A stretch of DNA of 18,739 nt from an uncultured Nannocystaceae bacterium (GTDB lineage Bacteria; Myxococcota_A; Polyangia; Nannocystales; Nannocystaceae), in contig CALKDV010000318.1 of assembly GCA_938084085.1 (NCBI GenBank), positions 1 to 18,739 on the forward strand, given 5' to 3'. Below are positions 7,959 through 15,221 of this stretch, in pieces. The position numbers and the translations under genes were made by a program. Below the pieces are notes generated by a model, which was given only the letters and a program-made list of their open reading frames with translations, had not been told where the DNA came from and did no database searches. Position 1 is the first letter of the stretch. Each line of letters starts with the position of its first letter.

Positions 7959-9374
7959 ATGCGTCCTTTCCCTCGCCGTCTCACTCATGCCTTGAGTTGT
8001 CTCGCCCCCGCGCTCCTCATCGCCTGCGCCGCACCGGCGACATCAACGAGAGACTCGGTCGCGCGCGTCTCCGGACGCAGCGGAGAATCGCAGGCGGAGC
8101 GCTACTACCGGCGGGGCGTGGACTGCATGGACGAATTTGACCGACCCGACTGCGCGCTCGAGAATTTGGAGCAGGTCGTCTCGCTCAACCCCAACGATCG
8201 CGCGCTGACCGGAGATGCCATCTTTCGGCTTATCAAGCTGTACAAGCGCGCGGGCGAGCAAGAGCGACTCACCCAGCTCATTCGCAAGTACTGGGAACTC
8301 GGAAAGAAACGAAACGACGCGTCCGTGCTCTCCTACGGGGTGCAATCGTTCCCCCGAGATCTCACCACCCTCGCGGTGTTCGACATTGAACGACTCAAGA
8401 AAAGTCGTATGCTCTCCATTCTTGGCGAGGGCCTGCTGGAGTATCGACTGACGTGCGACGAAGAGCGACGCGACGCCATGGAGTACGAGGCCTGGCTCGC
8501 CGTCAGCGTCGACGAGCCTGACCTCCAAGGACTTGAGGACGAGGCGCTGCGAGAGGCTTTCGAGGCCGCCAAGGAGGCGCGACGTGTTCGACGCAGACAA
8601 AACGAGAGAGGCCGCGACGGCGGCGACGAGGATTCCGAGCAGGCGGTCCCCATCACGTCGGCGATCTGTGACGTCTTCGCTGCGCTCGGGATCGACTCCT
8701 TCGCTACGCTCGATCGTGTGACCTTCGCCGGCCGCCATGATGACAGCGCGCGCAGCCTCGTCAGCGTAGAGCTACGGGACATCGAGGCGCTACTCCAAGC
8801 GGGCGTAGCCAGCGGCGCCCTCACCCAACACTCGGACCGCCGATGGAGCCTCGACGGGGTCTTGATCGGCGACGAGCCAGTGACGCTCGTCCAAGTGGAT
8901 TCCGACGAGGTTGTCGTAACGCGACCGGCGTTGGCGGCGGAGGTGGAGCAAGCGCGAGCGACAGGCAAACCCACCTGGTCCAAGGAGCTCAAAAAACTCG
9001 CCATGACGGTCCCCTCTGACAGTTGTTTTTTCTTCGTCGCGGACGAGGAGGTGCTCCGCTGGGGCATGGACAACGCCGGACCGCTCGCGGCCCTTCTCCC
9101 GAAACCTCAAGGGCTCGTCGCCGCCGCCGCGACCTATGAGCACGCCGGATTCTTCGTGCGTTTGCACACGCCTGAGCGATTCAAAGCCTCCGCCTTGGTG
9201 TGGCTCGCCCAAAAGATTCTCGAAGGGAAACAAGAAGACGGGGCGGACGACTCCGACCAGCCGGCATGGATCGAAGACATGGACGTGGCCCTCGCTCCGA
9301 AGGGCGGCGACGTGATTTTTGGCGTGACCATGAGCCCGGCGCAGGCTCGTCCGATGTTCGAGCCCTCGTGGTAG
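7959..9374 (+). CDS. Predicted lipoprotein with TPR-like N-terminal region, function unknown
   Basis: This is a 471-residue protein that I do not recognise. From the ATG at 7959 the N-terminus has basic residues (RPFPRR), a hydrophobic stretch and the lipobox LIAC (20-23), so Cys23 should be acylated. This is a better signal peptide than one starting at the in-frame GTG at 7941. Residues about 47-115 resemble one or two TPR units, with a CALENLEQVVSLNPND segment. A charged acidic/basic stretch near residues 185-210 (rich in Arg, Glu, Asp and Gly) separates it from a C-terminal half that looks like a mixed alpha/beta fold. It has no neighbour that reveals its role. It may belong to an assembly or scaffolding complex at the inner or outer membrane, but that is a guess. 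Confidence 0.75.
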   Translation: MRPFPRRLTHALSCLAPALLIACAAPATSTRDSVARVSGRSGESQAERYYRRGVDCMDEFDRPDCALENLEQVVSLNPNDRALTGDAIFRLIKLYKRAGEQERLTQLIRKYWELGKKRNDASVLSYGVQSFPRDLTTLAVFDIERLKKSRMLSILGEGLLEYRLTCDEERRDAMEYEAWLAVSVDEPDLQGLEDEALREAFEAAKEARRVRRRQNERGRDGGDEDSEQAVPITSAICDVFAALGIDSFATLDRVTFAGRHDDSARSLVSVELRDIEALLQAGVASGALTQHSDRRWSLDGVLIGDEPVTLVQVDSDEVVVTRPALAAEVEQARATGKPTWSKELKKLAMTVPSDSCFFFVADEEVLRWGMDNAGPLAALLPKPQGLVAAAATYEHAGFFVRLHTPERFKASALVWLAQKILEGKQEDGADDSDQPAWIEDMDVALAPKGGDVIFGVTMSPAQARPMFEPSW

Positions 9375-9471
9375 CGGCGCCCGCCACGACCACGCCACGA
9401 CCCACGTCGCGACGAGAGAGAAATCCCACCGCGACGAATCTCCATGGACGCCCGCGCGGCCCGACCGGTGC

Positions 9472-9477
9472 TATTTT
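9472..9477 (+). promoter_or_regulatory. TATTTT, -10-like box of the hutUI operon
   Basis: TATTTT ends 7 bases before the hutU ATG at 9485, in a GC-rich context. No Shine-Dalgarno sequence lies between them and no good -35 lies 17 bases upstream. It fits a leaderless hut transcript. Confidence 0.5.
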
Positions 9478-9484
9478 CTCGACC

Positions 9485-11149
9485 ATGAGTGTGCCGACCA
9501 TTCGAGCTCCCAGAGGCGCGGAACTTAGCTGCAAGGGCTGGCCCCAAGAAGCTGCGCTCCGCATGCTGATGAACAACCTCGACCCCGAGGTCGCGGAGCG
9601 ACCCGAAGACCTCGTGGTGTATGGAGGGACGGGGAAGGCCGCCCGCACGTGGGAGGACTATCACCGGATCATCGCGGCCCTGCAGCGACTCGAGTGCGAC
9701 GAGACGCTGCTCGTTCAGAGCGGTCGACCGCAGGCTGTATTTAAGACCCACGAAGATGCCCCTCGCGTACTCATCGCGAACAGCAACTTGGTGCCGAAGT
9801 GGGGCACCTGGGACGAGTTCAACCGGCTCGAGGCGCTCGGCCTCACCATGTACGGGCAAATGACCGCGGGGAGTTGGATCTATATCGGCACCCAAGGAAT
9901 CTTGCAGGGCACCTACGAGACGTTCTCCGCGTGTGCGCGCCAACACTTTGGCGGAGACTTGCACGGCCAGTTCGTCGTCACCGGCGGGCTCGGGGGCATG
10001 GGAGGAGCGCAACCCTTGGCGGCGACCATGAACGGCGCTGCCTGCCTTTGTGTCGAAGTCGATCCGGAACGCCTCGAGCGACGCATCGAGCACCGATACC
10101 TCATGAAGCGAGCGGACAGCCTCGACCAGGCGCTCGCGATGATCGACGAAGCCGTCGCCGCCCGCGCCCCCCTCTCGGTGGGCTTGGTCGGAAACTGCGC
10201 CGAGGTCCTGCCGGAATTGGTGAAGCGCGGCCGCATCCCCGACATCGTCACCGATCAGACCTCGGCGCACGACGAACTCCAAGGCTACGTCCCCGACGGC
10301 ATGAGCCTTGACGCCGCGCTCCGGCTCCGCATCGACGATCCCGAGCGCTACGTAGAGCTCAGCGTCGACGCCATGGGCCGGCATGTAGCGGCCATGCTTG
10401 AGATGAAACGTCAGGGCGCCATCGCGTTCGACTACGGCAACAATATCCGCGCCCAGGCTGTGAAGGCGGGTGTGGAGGACGCCTTCGACATTCGTGGATT
10501 CATCCCCGAATATATCCGTCCGCTCTTTTGCGAGGGCAAGGGGCCATTTCGATGGGCAGCGCTCTCGGGGGATCCGGAAGACATCGCCGTCACCGACGCT
10601 GCAATTTTGGAGTTGTTTCCAGACAACAAACCCCTCCATCGGTGGATCGAGCTCGCGCAAGCCCAGGTCGCGTTCCAGGGGTTGCCGTGCCGTATCTGCT
10701 GGCTTGGATATGACGAGCGCGACAAGGCTGGCCGGCTGTTCAACGAGCTCGTCCGCGACGGGAAGGTCAAGGCGCCCATCGTGATCGGTCGAGATCACCT
10801 CGATTGCGGCTCCGTCGCCTCGCCCAACCGCGAAACCGAAGCGATGAAGGACGGCTCGGACGCCATCGCCGACTGGCCCATCCTCAACGCGCTCATCAAC
10901 ACCGCCGCAGGTGCGACCTGGGTCTCCGTACACCATGGCGGCGGTGTCGGCATCGGCTACAGCCTCCATGCCGGGATGGTCGTCGTCGCCGATGGGACGG
11001 ACGGCGCCGCACGCCGCATGGAGCGCGTGTTGAAGAGCGACCCCGGCATGGGCGTCGTACGGCACGCGGACGCCGGATACGACGACGCCATCGCGTTCGC
11101 CAACAAGCATCGGGTAGACATCCCCGGACGAACGAGCGATCTGAAGTGA
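9485..11149 (+). CDS. hutU: Urocanate hydratase (urocanase)
   Basis: This is a 554-residue protein, the usual urocanase length. It converts urocanate and water to 4-imidazolone-5-propionate, the second step of histidine degradation, using tightly bound NAD+ as an electrophile in the cytoplasm. The glycine-rich NAD site GGLGGMGGAQPLA is at 167-179. The family signature FQGLPCRICWLG (397-408) contains Cys405, equivalent to Cys410 of the Pseudomonas putida enzyme. YIRPLFCEGKGPFRW (343-357) and IGRDHLDCGSVASP (434-447) are also typical. The frame is open upstream to 9200, but only the ATG at 9485 begins urocanase-like sequence (SVPTIRAPRG) and it has the -10-like box. The TGA overlaps the hutI ATG by one base. 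No histidine ammonia-lyase gene (hutH) is in the window. Confidence 0.98.
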   Translation: MSVPTIRAPRGAELSCKGWPQEAALRMLMNNLDPEVAERPEDLVVYGGTGKAARTWEDYHRIIAALQRLECDETLLVQSGRPQAVFKTHEDAPRVLIANSNLVPKWGTWDEFNRLEALGLTMYGQMTAGSWIYIGTQGILQGTYETFSACARQHFGGDLHGQFVVTGGLGGMGGAQPLAATMNGAACLCVEVDPERLERRIEHRYLMKRADSLDQALAMIDEAVAARAPLSVGLVGNCAEVLPELVKRGRIPDIVTDQTSAHDELQGYVPDGMSLDAALRLRIDDPERYVELSVDAMGRHVAAMLEMKRQGAIAFDYGNNIRAQAVKAGVEDAFDIRGFIPEYIRPLFCEGKGPFRWAALSGDPEDIAVTDAAILELFPDNKPLHRWIELAQAQVAFQGLPCRICWLGYDERDKAGRLFNELVRDGKVKAPIVIGRDHLDCGSVASPNRETEAMKDGSDAIADWPILNALINTAAGATWVSVHHGGGVGIGYSLHAGMVVVADGTDGAARRMERVLKSDPGMGVVRHADAGYDDAIAFANKHRVDIPGRTSDLK

Positions 11150-12408
11150 TGGATAAAACCGGCAACAACCGCCTGTTCCAAAACGCCGCGCAGGTCCTCA
11201 CCCTCGCCGGGGAGGCCGCGCCGCGCCGCGGCCTCGTGATGAACGATCTGGGTATCCTAAAAGATGCGAGCGTGCTCGTCCGCAATGGGAAGATCGAATG
11301 GATCGGCGAGGATTTGGCAAAGGTGCCGGGGGGGATCGGGGATGCGGAGATCGTCGACTGTCGATCCAAGGTCCTCATGCCTGGCCTCGTGGACAGCCAC
11401 ACTCACCTGGTGTGGGCGGGCCACCGCCGTGACGAGCTTGAGCTGCGACTCGCCGGAGCGGACTACGAGGCCATCTTCGCCGCCGGCGGTGGAATCCTCT
11501 CCAGCGTCCGCTCCACACGAGGCGCATCCGATGACGCCCTCTACGAACAGAGTCTTCGTCGCATTCAACGAATGCGACGCTGCGGCACGACGACCTTTGA
11601 GATCAAGAGCGGCTACGGACTTGACCTTGAGACCGAGCAAAAGCAGCTGCGCGTCGCGAGACGACTCGGCAAGGAGGGCTTTCGGGTCAAGACCACGTGC
11701 CTCGCCGCGCACGCCGTCCCTGAGGAGTCCAAGAGCTCACAAGCCGCCCGAGCGGCGTTCATCCGAGACATCTGCGAGCGCATCCTCCCCACGATCAACG
11801 ACGAGGGCCTCGCCGACTTTTGTGATGTCTTCTGCGACCGAGGAGCGTTCACGATCAGCGAGGCTCGCGAAGTGCTCACCGCCGCCTCGTCCCTAGGGTT
11901 GGAACTGCGGGTGCACGCCAACGAATTTGGTCACACGGGGGGCGCGGTCCTCGCCGCAGAGATGGGGGCACGAAGCGCCGACCATCTCTTGCACCTTGAC
12001 GCACACGAGATCGAGCTCCTGCGAGAGACGGGCGTTGTGGCCACCATGCTGCCGGGGACCTCGCTCGTGCTTGGCAAGCCCTTCGCGGACGGTCGCGCCC
12101 TCGTGGACGCCGGCCTCGCGGTCGCCGTGGCGTCCGACTGCAATCCAGGTTCGTGCGCCTTCGAGAACCTCTCTATGGTGCTGGCAATCGCCTGCTACGG
12201 CTGCAAGCTTTCGCCCGCGGAGGCCATCTGCGCCGTCACGCACAACGCCGCCGCGAGCCTCGGCATCTCCGACGAGGTGGGTCGCATCGCGCAGGGTCTG
12301 TCCGCCGACATGCTGGTGCTCGACACCGACGACTATCGCGATCTCGTCTATCACGCTGGCTCTCCATTGATCGAACAGGTCTTCGTCGCCGGCGACCCCA
12401 TCTCGTAG
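11149..12408 (+). CDS. hutI: Imidazolonepropionase
   Basis: This is a 419-residue amidohydrolase-fold enzyme that hydrolyses 4-imidazolone-5-propionate to N-formimino-L-glutamate, the third step of histidine breakdown. Metal and substrate residues of the family are in place: DSHTHLVWAG (82-91) with His84 and His86, KSGYG (153-157) with Tyr156, AAHAVP (186-191) with His188, RVHANEFGH (254-262) with His256 and Glu259, ADHLLH (277-282) with His279, and ASDCNPGS (328-335) with Asp330. The ATG at 11149 shares its A with the hutU stop (TGATG), so translation is coupled. The frame is open to 10804 upstream, but that part is a shadow of hutU. The product then needs hutF/hutG- or hutG-type steps, not encoded here. 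Confidence 0.97.
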   Translation: MDKTGNNRLFQNAAQVLTLAGEAAPRRGLVMNDLGILKDASVLVRNGKIEWIGEDLAKVPGGIGDAEIVDCRSKVLMPGLVDSHTHLVWAGHRRDELELRLAGADYEAIFAAGGGILSSVRSTRGASDDALYEQSLRRIQRMRRCGTTTFEIKSGYGLDLETEQKQLRVARRLGKEGFRVKTTCLAAHAVPEESKSSQAARAAFIRDICERILPTINDEGLADFCDVFCDRGAFTISEAREVLTAASSLGLELRVHANEFGHTGGAVLAAEMGARSADHLLHLDAHEIELLRETGVVATMLPGTSLVLGKPFADGRALVDAGLAVAVASDCNPGSCAFENLSMVLAIACYGCKLSPAEAICAVTHNAAASLGISDEVGRIAQGLSADMLVLDTDDYRDLVYHAGSPLIEQVFVAGDPIS

Positions 12409-12433
12409 ACTCGAGCCAAAAGCACACGCCGGA

Positions 12434-12829
12434 TCAACGAGGTCCTTCGTCATCTGTAGGAGCGGCTCCCCCGTCGATGGCCACGAAATGATGGATGAGG
12501 CCGCACGCCGCACACGCGCGCGCGTGCACGAGGGAGGCCTCGGTGTAGCCACCCGTGGGATCTAAAAACCGGGCGGTGCTCATCCGCAGCGGCAACGGCT
12601 CTCGCAGTCGATGACCCGCGAACACAGCGACGGGGAGAATGATCCCACCACAGCTCAAGCAGGTGGCTCGCACCCGTCGACGCTCCGCGTCATCGCGGTC
12701 TCGCCGGACCTCAGCCATGGCAGCGCGACCCTCCTTCAACTCATGACGAAGTCGCGCATTCTCCGCCCGCAGCGCGGTGTTCTCGACATAGATGGCGCTG
12801 TAGTGACTTCGATAGCTCATTGCTCGCAT
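12434..12829 (-). CDS. Small coiled-coil protein with a four-cysteine zinc-ribbon-like C-terminal half
   Basis: This is a 131-residue protein with no recognised family. Residues about 14-52 (ENTALRAENARLRHELKEG and onward) form a heptad-like, charged helix suited to a coiled coil. The C-terminal half has two CxxC pairs, CLSC (57-60) and CAAC (106-109), spaced as in a zinc ribbon with an insertion. The acidic end is DDEGPR. I chose the ATG at 12829 because a GAGG site lies 5 bases upstream. The longer frame to 13036 would run into the divergent methyltransferase gene. The gene ends 25 bases from the convergent hutI stop. It could be a nucleic-acid-binding or scaffold protein; the fold and role are inference. 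Confidence 0.65.
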   Translation of the reverse strand: MRAMSYRSHYSAIYVENTALRAENARLRHELKEGRAAMAEVRRDRDDAERRRVRATCLSCGGIILPVAVFAGHRLREPLPLRMSTARFLDPTGGYTEASLVHARACAACGLIHHFVAIDGGAAPTDDEGPR

Positions 12830-12863
12830 TGGTGCCTCGATTCTGAAAGGGCGTGGCGCCTCC

Positions 12864-12878
12864 GACCCGAGGTGGGTC
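12864..12878. repeat. Inverted repeat GACCC-gaggt-GGGTC in a divergent promoter region
   Basis: Five-base arms (12864-12868 and 12874-12878) are exact reverse complements. They lie between the divergent starts at 12829 and 12927, which makes a shared operator possible. The arms are short enough that chance is a real alternative. Confidence 0.25.
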
Positions 12879-12913
12879 ACGTCCTTGGGCTGGTGCCGAC
12901 TCCTCGCGCCCGC

Positions 12914-12919
12914 TAGGTT
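12914..12919 (+). promoter_or_regulatory. TAGGTT, -10-like box that decides the methyltransferase start
   Basis: TAGGTT ends 7 bases before the ATG at 12927. The in-frame ATG at 12885 lies upstream of this box and adds residues with no family match, so 12927 is preferred. Confidence 0.45.
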
Positions 12920-12926
12920 CTCGTGC

Positions 12927-13556
12927 ATGGCGAAGCACCAGACCCGGGTATGCCAACGCAGCAGCTGTCGACTTCGATTCCCAGTACCCGAAAATTCTGA
13001 GCTCGGAGAGCGGTGTCCGCACTGCGACGGACCCACCGCGTTGGACCAGGCGCCCTACCCAACCTTTGAGGCGCGCGGAGACGATGAAGTGACCGGCCCT
13101 CCGCTCGAGGTGTTCCTCGACAACGTCCGCTCGTTGCGCAATGTCGGCGCGGTGTTCCGGACGGCGGATGGCGCGGGCGTCCGACACGTATACCTCGGCG
13201 GATTCACGCCCACACCCGAGCACCCGAAGATGAACAAGACCTCCCTCGGCGCTGAAGCCTCCGTGCGATGGAGTCGACACGTCAATGGACTCGACGAAAT
13301 TGAGCGACTCTCCATCGCCGGCGCGCGGCTGTGGGCGCTGGAAGGCGGTCCCGATGCGGTCCCTCTGACCTCCTGCCTCGGTGAGCGAGGACGCGACCCG
13401 ATCGTGCTGGTGCTCGGACACGAGGTCAGCGGCGTCGATCCGCGGATCTTGGATCGGTGCGAACGTACGGTTCGTCTCCCGATGCAGGGGGTTAAGGGCT
13501 CACTCAACGTCAGCATCGCGTTTGGGGTGGCGGCCTACTTCTTGCGCTTTGGCTAG
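12927..13556 (+). CDS. SpoU/TrmH-family RNA methyltransferase with N-terminal zinc ribbon
   Basis: This is a 209-residue protein. The SPOUT domain has the three SpoU motifs: motif 1 DNVRSLRNVGAVFRTAD (65-81) with Arg78 and Asn66, motif 2 VLVLGHEVSGVD (161-171 region), and motif 3 LPMQGVKGSLNVSIAFG (184-200), which forms the AdoMet knot. Such enzymes 2'-O-methylate ribose in tRNA or rRNA; the target nucleotide cannot be told. Ahead of the domain lie Cys9, Cys14, Cys30 and Cys33 in a ribbon-like arrangement (CQRSSC and CPHC), an uncommon N-terminal addition for this family that probably helps bind RNA. Start chosen by the -10-like box and by the point where the Cys motif begins. It is divergent from the other four-cysteine gene and convergent with the gene at 13598. 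Confidence 0.9.
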   Translation: MAKHQTRVCQRSSCRLRFPVPENSELGERCPHCDGPTALDQAPYPTFEARGDDEVTGPPLEVFLDNVRSLRNVGAVFRTADGAGVRHVYLGGFTPTPEHPKMNKTSLGAEASVRWSRHVNGLDEIERLSIAGARLWALEGGPDAVPLTSCLGERGRDPIVLVLGHEVSGVDPRILDRCERTVRLPMQGVKGSLNVSIAFGVAAYFLRFG

Positions 13557-13557
13557 C

Positions 13558-13583
13558 GCGGGCGACCCCGTCACTGCGCCCGC
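13558..13583. terminator. Hairpin between convergent genes, possible bidirectional terminator
   Basis: GCGGGCG (13558-13564) and CGCCCGC (13577-13583) are perfect reverse complements around a 12-base loop. They sit just after the methyltransferase stop at 13556 and before the convergent gene end at 13598. No T-run follows on either strand, so termination activity is uncertain. Confidence 0.35.
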
Positions 13584-13597
13584 CATCCAGCACCCAC

Positions 13598-14272
13598 TCA
13601 GAGACTGTCGTGGCCCGAGCGCCTGAGCTCAAGATCCAAGGAGAACAGTTCGTCGTCAACGGCGAAGACGAGGCGATACGGCCGAGCCTCGCTGTCAAAG
13701 ATCTTCCCCAACTCCTGCACATGCTGGCGATGCTCTACGGCGCCAAACCACCGAGGTATCTTGCGACTGCGCACCGACAACTCATGATCCACCACAATCT
13801 CCACCGGCTTGCCGCCCCGCGCTCGGCCGTGTGTTCGCGGCGTCGCCTTCACGGAGATATCGAGCTCGCTGCGGACGCCTGGGAGCTTGATCGTCTGCTC
13901 GATCGTCGCCTGCATGCCAAAGATGGTGGTCACGACCGGCGAGGACAACGTCTGCGCGGCAGCCTCGACCTCCGGTGACGGCCGCAACACCTCCATCTGG
14001 GGGTCGAGATACCTTCGAAGCGTCGCCCGCAATTGCACAGCCTGCGCGTGCCCAACCTCGGTGGAGAAATCCTGCGTCGGTGCGTCGCCGACGATCTCGG
14101 AGACAAGGCCCCCTGCCGATCTCACCTGCGGAGGCGGACGAAAGTCCACGGCGCCCGCGAAGATCAAACCGGCGCCAAGGACGAGCCCCAACCAGGAGTG
14201 CTCACTGGCGTAACGACGAAGTTCGGTCCAGCCAAGCCTCTGCCCCATGGGGGCTCTCCCGCGTCCCTTCAT
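13598..14272 (-). CDS. Single-pass membrane-anchored protein of unknown function
   Basis: This is a 224-residue protein without a family I recognise. One hydrophobic segment at about residues 27-43 (WLGLVLGAGLIFAGAV) follows basic residues, so the remaining 180 residues should lie in the periplasm. The C-terminal domain looks beta-rich, with an IEQTIKLPGVRSELDISVKA stretch and a DDELFSLDLELRR end. The start is uncertain: ATG at 14272 and ATG at 14248 are both possible, and the latter has a GGGAG-like site about 7-8 bases upstream. The minus-strand frame has GC-rich third positions, which supports it over a 122-residue plus-strand frame on the same bases. It is divergent from the lipoprotein at 14450. 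Confidence 0.6.
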   Translation of the reverse strand: MKGRGRAPMGQRLGWTELRRYASEHSWLGLVLGAGLIFAGAVDFRPPPQVRSAGGLVSEIVGDAPTQDFSTEVGHAQAVQLRATLRRYLDPQMEVLRPSPEVEAAAQTLSSPVVTTIFGMQATIEQTIKLPGVRSELDISVKATPRTHGRARGGKPVEIVVDHELSVRSRKIPRWFGAVEHRQHVQELGKIFDSEARPYRLVFAVDDELFSLDLELRRSGHDSL

Positions 14273-14434
14273 CGCCTTTCACACTGCCACAAGCCTCGTC
14301 TGGTGGACAATTTTCAGCCCACGCGGGCGCCCCTCGACGAGGCGGCCGCTCAACCTCGGCGAGGAGCCCATGGTGGGCGTGCGGTTGCGCAACTTCCGCC
14401 CCATGCCTCCCTCCCCGACCGGACGCGAACCGAG

Positions 14435-14440
14435 TATCAT
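14435..14440 (+). promoter_or_regulatory. TATCAT, -10-like box of a possible leaderless start
   Basis: TATCAT ends 9 bases before the ATG at 14450, with no Shine-Dalgarno sequence between them. It supports the start that gives the lipoprotein signal peptide over in-frame starts as far up as 14033. Confidence 0.45.
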
Positions 14441-14449
14441 CCTCGCCTC

Positions 14450-15205
14450 ATGAACACGTTGAACCGAACTTTAATGTGCGCGGCGTTCCTCACCGTCACG
14501 GCGTCGTGCTCCGGTGCCAACGAGACAGAGTCTAAAACCGAAGCCAAGGGCGAGGCCGCGGCCGCCACGACGAACAAAAAAGACGCCAAGGCGCCTGAGG
14601 GGGGTGCGGCGTCCGCCAAGGTCAAGAAGGGGGGCCAGTTTTTGGCCAGCGCGCCCGTGAAGTGGAACGACCTATTGCGGGCGAGTCCTGAGGATGTGGC
14701 CGCGTCCCTCGGCGCACACACCCGCGAGGGCGGTGGTCGCATCTCGTGCGTCCGCTTCCTTCCGAAGCGGGTACATTTTGCATGCACGCACATAGCGCGC
14801 GACTACACACACCCCTCGTTCGAGAAGGTCACCGTCGATTTTGAAGACGGGCGGGCTGCAGCCGTTTCCCTGGTGGGATTTAAGGGCGCAAAGGGCGAGT
14901 TTTCGGTGGCCGGGACCCTCAAGGCCGCGGGCATTAAGGCCGCACGAGCCCCCCGCCCCCAATCCGCCGATGGCGCCGAGGTCTTCGTGTGGTTCAACCA
15001 CGAGGCCCAGCTGATGGTGGGCAAGGACCAATTCTTGATGCGACTGTCGACCGTGGATCAAGACTGGGCCAAGACAAAGCTTGAGGTGATCTTCAATGGA
15101 CCACTCTCGAAGGACGAACAGTCGCGCACGAAATCCCACAAAAGTGGTCCTGGTACTGCGCCCGTGGCCGAAGACAACCGGCCCCCCCAGATGAAGCTTA
15201 AATAG
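14450..15205 (+). CDS. Predicted lipoprotein, function unknown
   Basis: This is a 251-residue protein. From 14450 the N-terminus has the short basic and hydrophobic stretch of a lipoprotein signal ending in TVTASC, with Cys20 as the likely acylation site. A Lys/Glu/Ala-rich low-complexity linker follows (about 25-60), typical of a lipoprotein tether. The folded part (about 62-230) contains two cysteines in SCVRF and FACTH, which may form a disulfide outside the cytoplasm. The C-terminal 25 residues are again Lys/Pro/Ser-rich. I recognise no family, and the gene has no partner that gives a role. It ends 16 bases before the convergent oxidase gene. Confidence 0.7.
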   Translation: MNTLNRTLMCAAFLTVTASCSGANETESKTEAKGEAAAATTNKKDAKAPEGGAASAKVKKGGQFLASAPVKWNDLLRASPEDVAASLGAHTREGGGRISCVRFLPKRVHFACTHIARDYTHPSFEKVTVDFEDGRAAAVSLVGFKGAKGEFSVAGTLKAAGIKAARAPRPQSADGAEVFVWFNHEAQLMVGKDQFLMRLSTVDQDWAKTKLEVIFNGPLSKDEQSRTKSHKSGPGTAPVAEDNRPPQMKLK

Positions 15206-15221
15206 CCCTCCGGGCGCGGAT

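Noticed and set aside
9200..9484. N-terminal extension of hutU to an upstream in-frame ATG
   Set aside because: The added Arg-rich residues overlap the lipoprotein gene in another frame and are absent from urocanases of normal length.
9134..11110. A 658-codon open frame on the minus strand opposite hutU
   Set aside because: It is antisense to an unmistakable urocanase and has no family motif; long antisense frames are common in high-GC genes.
14033..14449. N-terminal extension of the lipoprotein at 14450
   Set aside because: It would hide the lipoprotein signal peptide and overlap the divergent membrane-protein gene.
15205..15215. Hairpin GCCC-tcc-GGGC between the convergent lipoprotein and oxidase genes
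   Set aside because: A four-base stem with no T-run is too weak to call a terminator.
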